Shown: positions 6,358 to 7,769 of the stretch, one piece after another
Layout of the letters: each line of letters begins with the position of its first letter
Position numbering within the stretch: position 1 is the stretch's first letter
DNA from: JBFLVQ01 sp040758525
GTDB lineage: Bacteria; Acidobacteriota; Blastocatellia; Chloracidobacteriales; JADJPF01
NCBI GenBank assembly: GCA_040758525.1
Contig: JBFLVQ010000462.1
Coordinates: 1-7,769 of the forward strand
Direction of reading: 5' to 3'
Length of the DNA: 7,769 nt
Position numbers and translations under genes: made by a program
The notes under the pieces: generated by a model
What the model saw: the letters and a program-made list of their open reading frames with translations, nothing else
The model's database searches: none
What the model was told of the DNA's origin: nothing

Positions 6358-7769
6358 TTAATAATGTCGTAGTAGGATACGTGCGACTAGCGGTTGAGTG
6401 GTTGAATGGAAAGTCGCCACATTATCATTATTCTCTAGTGTAGAGAGTGTTTGTGAGTTGATCCATTTACGAATCTCATTCCCTAGCAGAGCATTATTTA
6501 TTGGTCCATAAGAGGCTTGTTGGAATAACTCTACAGGTTGATAAGCAACTATCAGGATTAATTGATCGCTCCCCACCTTATTGTCAAAAACAAACCACTC
6601 ATTAGGAAGGGATATCTCCAGATCTTTTTTTATTATAGCAGTGCCATTATTGAGGTGGGTAGCAGGAAAGAGTAGACTCAACTTTCCATCAACATCCTCA
6701 TTCAGTATGTATAGATAAGAATCACTGTTGGGTTTAAGTAAGATTTTAAATCTATTGCCGGCTTGAAAGATCTCTTTGCCCGATGAGTAGTATGGCTGAT
6801 CTTTTCCATTATCGATAAGTAGGCGATAAGTCAGACTGGCCGCGACTGGTTTTACGGGAGGCTTATATAAGCTTTTTTCGATGAAATAATAGGATAGAGT
6901 TGAAACAATGATCAGCAACAACGCACCGACAAGAAACAAGGAACGATAGGGTCGTTTATTGGTTTGATCAATAACGGGATTAATATTTGGCTGGGTTGGT
7001 TCAGTTAGTGGCGAATCAGAGGTTATTTTTCCCTTAATCGGATTGGTATCCTGGTTTTTAACAAGCTGTGTAGGCAATTCATATATTGATGGACTTATGA
7101 CTACTGGTTGTGAGAGTGCCATGTTAAGCGCACTACAATATTCACGCACGCTGGCAAAACGATCTACTGGTTCATAACTGAGCGCTTTAAGAATGACCTG
7201 TTGAGCAGCATCAGGAAGTTCGGCACGTCTCTGTTTGGGAGGCAGCGGACCAGCACGCTGCTTTACCTCTAATAGATACCAAGTATTCTCAAAAAATGGT
7301 AGTTCTCCTGTGATCATTTGGTAAGTCATTACAGCCAGCGCCCATAGATCCATCTGAAAGCTCGGTAATTCTCCTCGTAACTGTTCTGGTGAGGCATATA
7401 GAGGCGTGCCAATAAACATGCCTGTTGCTGTTAAAGTATTTCCTACTGCGGATTGATCTACTTTAGCAATACCAAAATCGATCACTTTTACCAGTTTGCC
7501 GCCTCCAGAGAGATCTTGAATCATCACATTGCTAGGCTTGAGGTCGCGGTGCACAATTCCTTCGCTATGGGCGGCTTCAAGGGCTTCAGCGATCTGGTTT
7601 ACGATCTTGAGCACATCTTGAAAAGCCAGCCGGGTACTGTTTTTGAGTAATTTTTCTAACGATTCTCCTTTTATGTACTCCTGTACCAAATAGAGTGCGC
7701 CTTGTGGAGTTAGGCCACTATCACGTACTTGTACAACATTAGGATGAGTTATCCGCAGCGAAGCTTCCT
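6358..7769 (-). CDS. Membrane Ser/Thr protein kinase with DUF4384-like outer domain, 5' end outside window
   Basis: This is the C-terminal 469 residues of a Hanks-type Ser/Thr kinase; the start lies beyond the right edge. The reading frame is open to position 7769. The TTG at 7689 is an internal Leu of the hinge (YLVQEY), not a start. The visible kinase part begins near beta-4 (HPNVVQVRDSG), so the Gly-rich loop and catalytic Lys are outside. HRDLKPSN (codons from 7551), IDFG (metal-binding DFG) and the GTPLYASPEQL activation/P+1 segment are intact, so it should be active. Thr residues in the activation loop are candidate autophosphorylation sites. A Pro/Thr/Asn-rich linker of roughly 80 residues leads to a membrane helix (about 6958-7020), then an extracytoplasmic domain with YRLLIDNG, FKILLKPNSDSYLYILNEDVDGK and LLFP, resembling DUF4384. 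Such architectures act as sensors of extracytoplasmic signals; the ligand is unknown. The gene converges on the DUF4350 gene. Confidence 0.93.
   Translation of the reverse strand, partial: EASLRITHPNVVQVRDSGLTPQGALYLVQEYIKGESLEKLLKNSTRLAFQDVLKIVNQIAEALEAAHSEGIVHRDLKPSNVMIQDLSGGGKLVKVIDFGIAKVDQSAVGNTLTATGMFIGTPLYASPEQLRGELPSFQMDLWALAVMTYQMITGELPFFENTWYLLEVKQRAGPLPPKQRRAELPDAAQQVILKALSYEPVDRFASVREYCSALNMALSQPVVISPSIYELPTQLVKNQDTNPIKGKITSDSPLTEPTQPNINPVIDQTNKRPYRSLFLVGALLLIIVSTLSYYFIEKSLYKPPVKPVAASLTYRLLIDNGKDQPYYSSGKEIFQAGNRFKILLKPNSDSYLYILNEDVDGKLSLLFPATHLNNGTAIIKKDLEISLPNEWFVFDNKVGSDQLILIVAYQPVELFQQASYGPINNALLGNEIRKWINSQTLSTLENNDNVATFHSTTQPLVARILLRHY

Noticed and set aside
6366..6388. Possible hairpin at the 3' end of the kinase gene
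   Set aside because: The stem is six pairs including a G-U, lies inside the coding region and has no T run on either strand, so it is not a credible terminator.
7453..7650. 65-codon plus-strand reading frame within the kinase gene
   Set aside because: It is antisense to the HRD/DFG core of the kinase, has no Shine-Dalgarno and its translation shows no recognisable features.
7687..7689. TTG as start codon of the kinase gene
   Set aside because: The frame continues upstream to the window edge and encodes kinase sequence (HPNVVQV and the hinge), so this TTG is an internal Leu codon.

Overview
The window looks like chromosomal DNA from a free-living bacterium with a GC content in the mid-40s percent (estimated by eye). 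It encodes an extracytoplasmic DUF4384-type domain on a membrane Ser/Thr kinase. It also has a membrane-protein run of a GPDPase_memb-like protein, a DUF4129 protein and a DUF4350 protein. As far as I recall, this combination is typical of Acidobacteriota, class Blastocatellia. That placement is an inference from gene content, held with moderate to low confidence. No mobile element, CRISPR array, tRNA or rRNA was seen.

Left part (1-1475): two plus-strand genes for exported proteins. The first is an 89-residue secreted protein resembling the DUF6289 family, with a very strong ribosome binding site. The second is a 328-residue secreted NodB-type polysaccharide deacetylase with its catalytic motifs intact but unusually long spacers between them. 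An AU-rich hairpin just after the deacetylase may end this unit.

Middle (1562-2851): sucC, the beta subunit of ADP-forming succinyl-CoA synthetase. It has its own sigma70-like promoter with a perfect -35 box and a textbook intrinsic terminator. Its usual partner sucD does not follow it.

Right-centre (2877-6348): a compact three-gene plus-strand operon of membrane proteins. A TATAAT box lies only 8 bp before the first ATG and there is no Shine-Dalgarno, so the first gene is probably translated from a leaderless mRNA. The three genes overlap by 38 bp and 4 bp, which suggests translational coupling. The products are a six-helix membrane protein with a Thr/Pro-rich tail, a two-helix DUF4129 protein and a two-helix DUF4350 protein. 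Such DUF4129/DUF4350 proteins often travel with MoxR AAA+ ATPases and DUF58 proteins, but neither is in the window.

Right end (6358-7769, minus strand): a Ser/Thr kinase gene convergent with the operon, ending 9 bp from it and running off the right edge. The fragment holds the kinase from about the beta-4 strand to the end of the kinase domain, then a disordered linker, one membrane helix and a DUF4384-like domain outside the membrane. The theme of the window is envelope biology, with sucC as a housekeeping gene in the middle. I found no clear new system. The best candidates for follow-up are the membrane operon lacking MoxR, its leaderless start, and the possible link between the kinase and the Thr-rich tail of its convergent neighbour.
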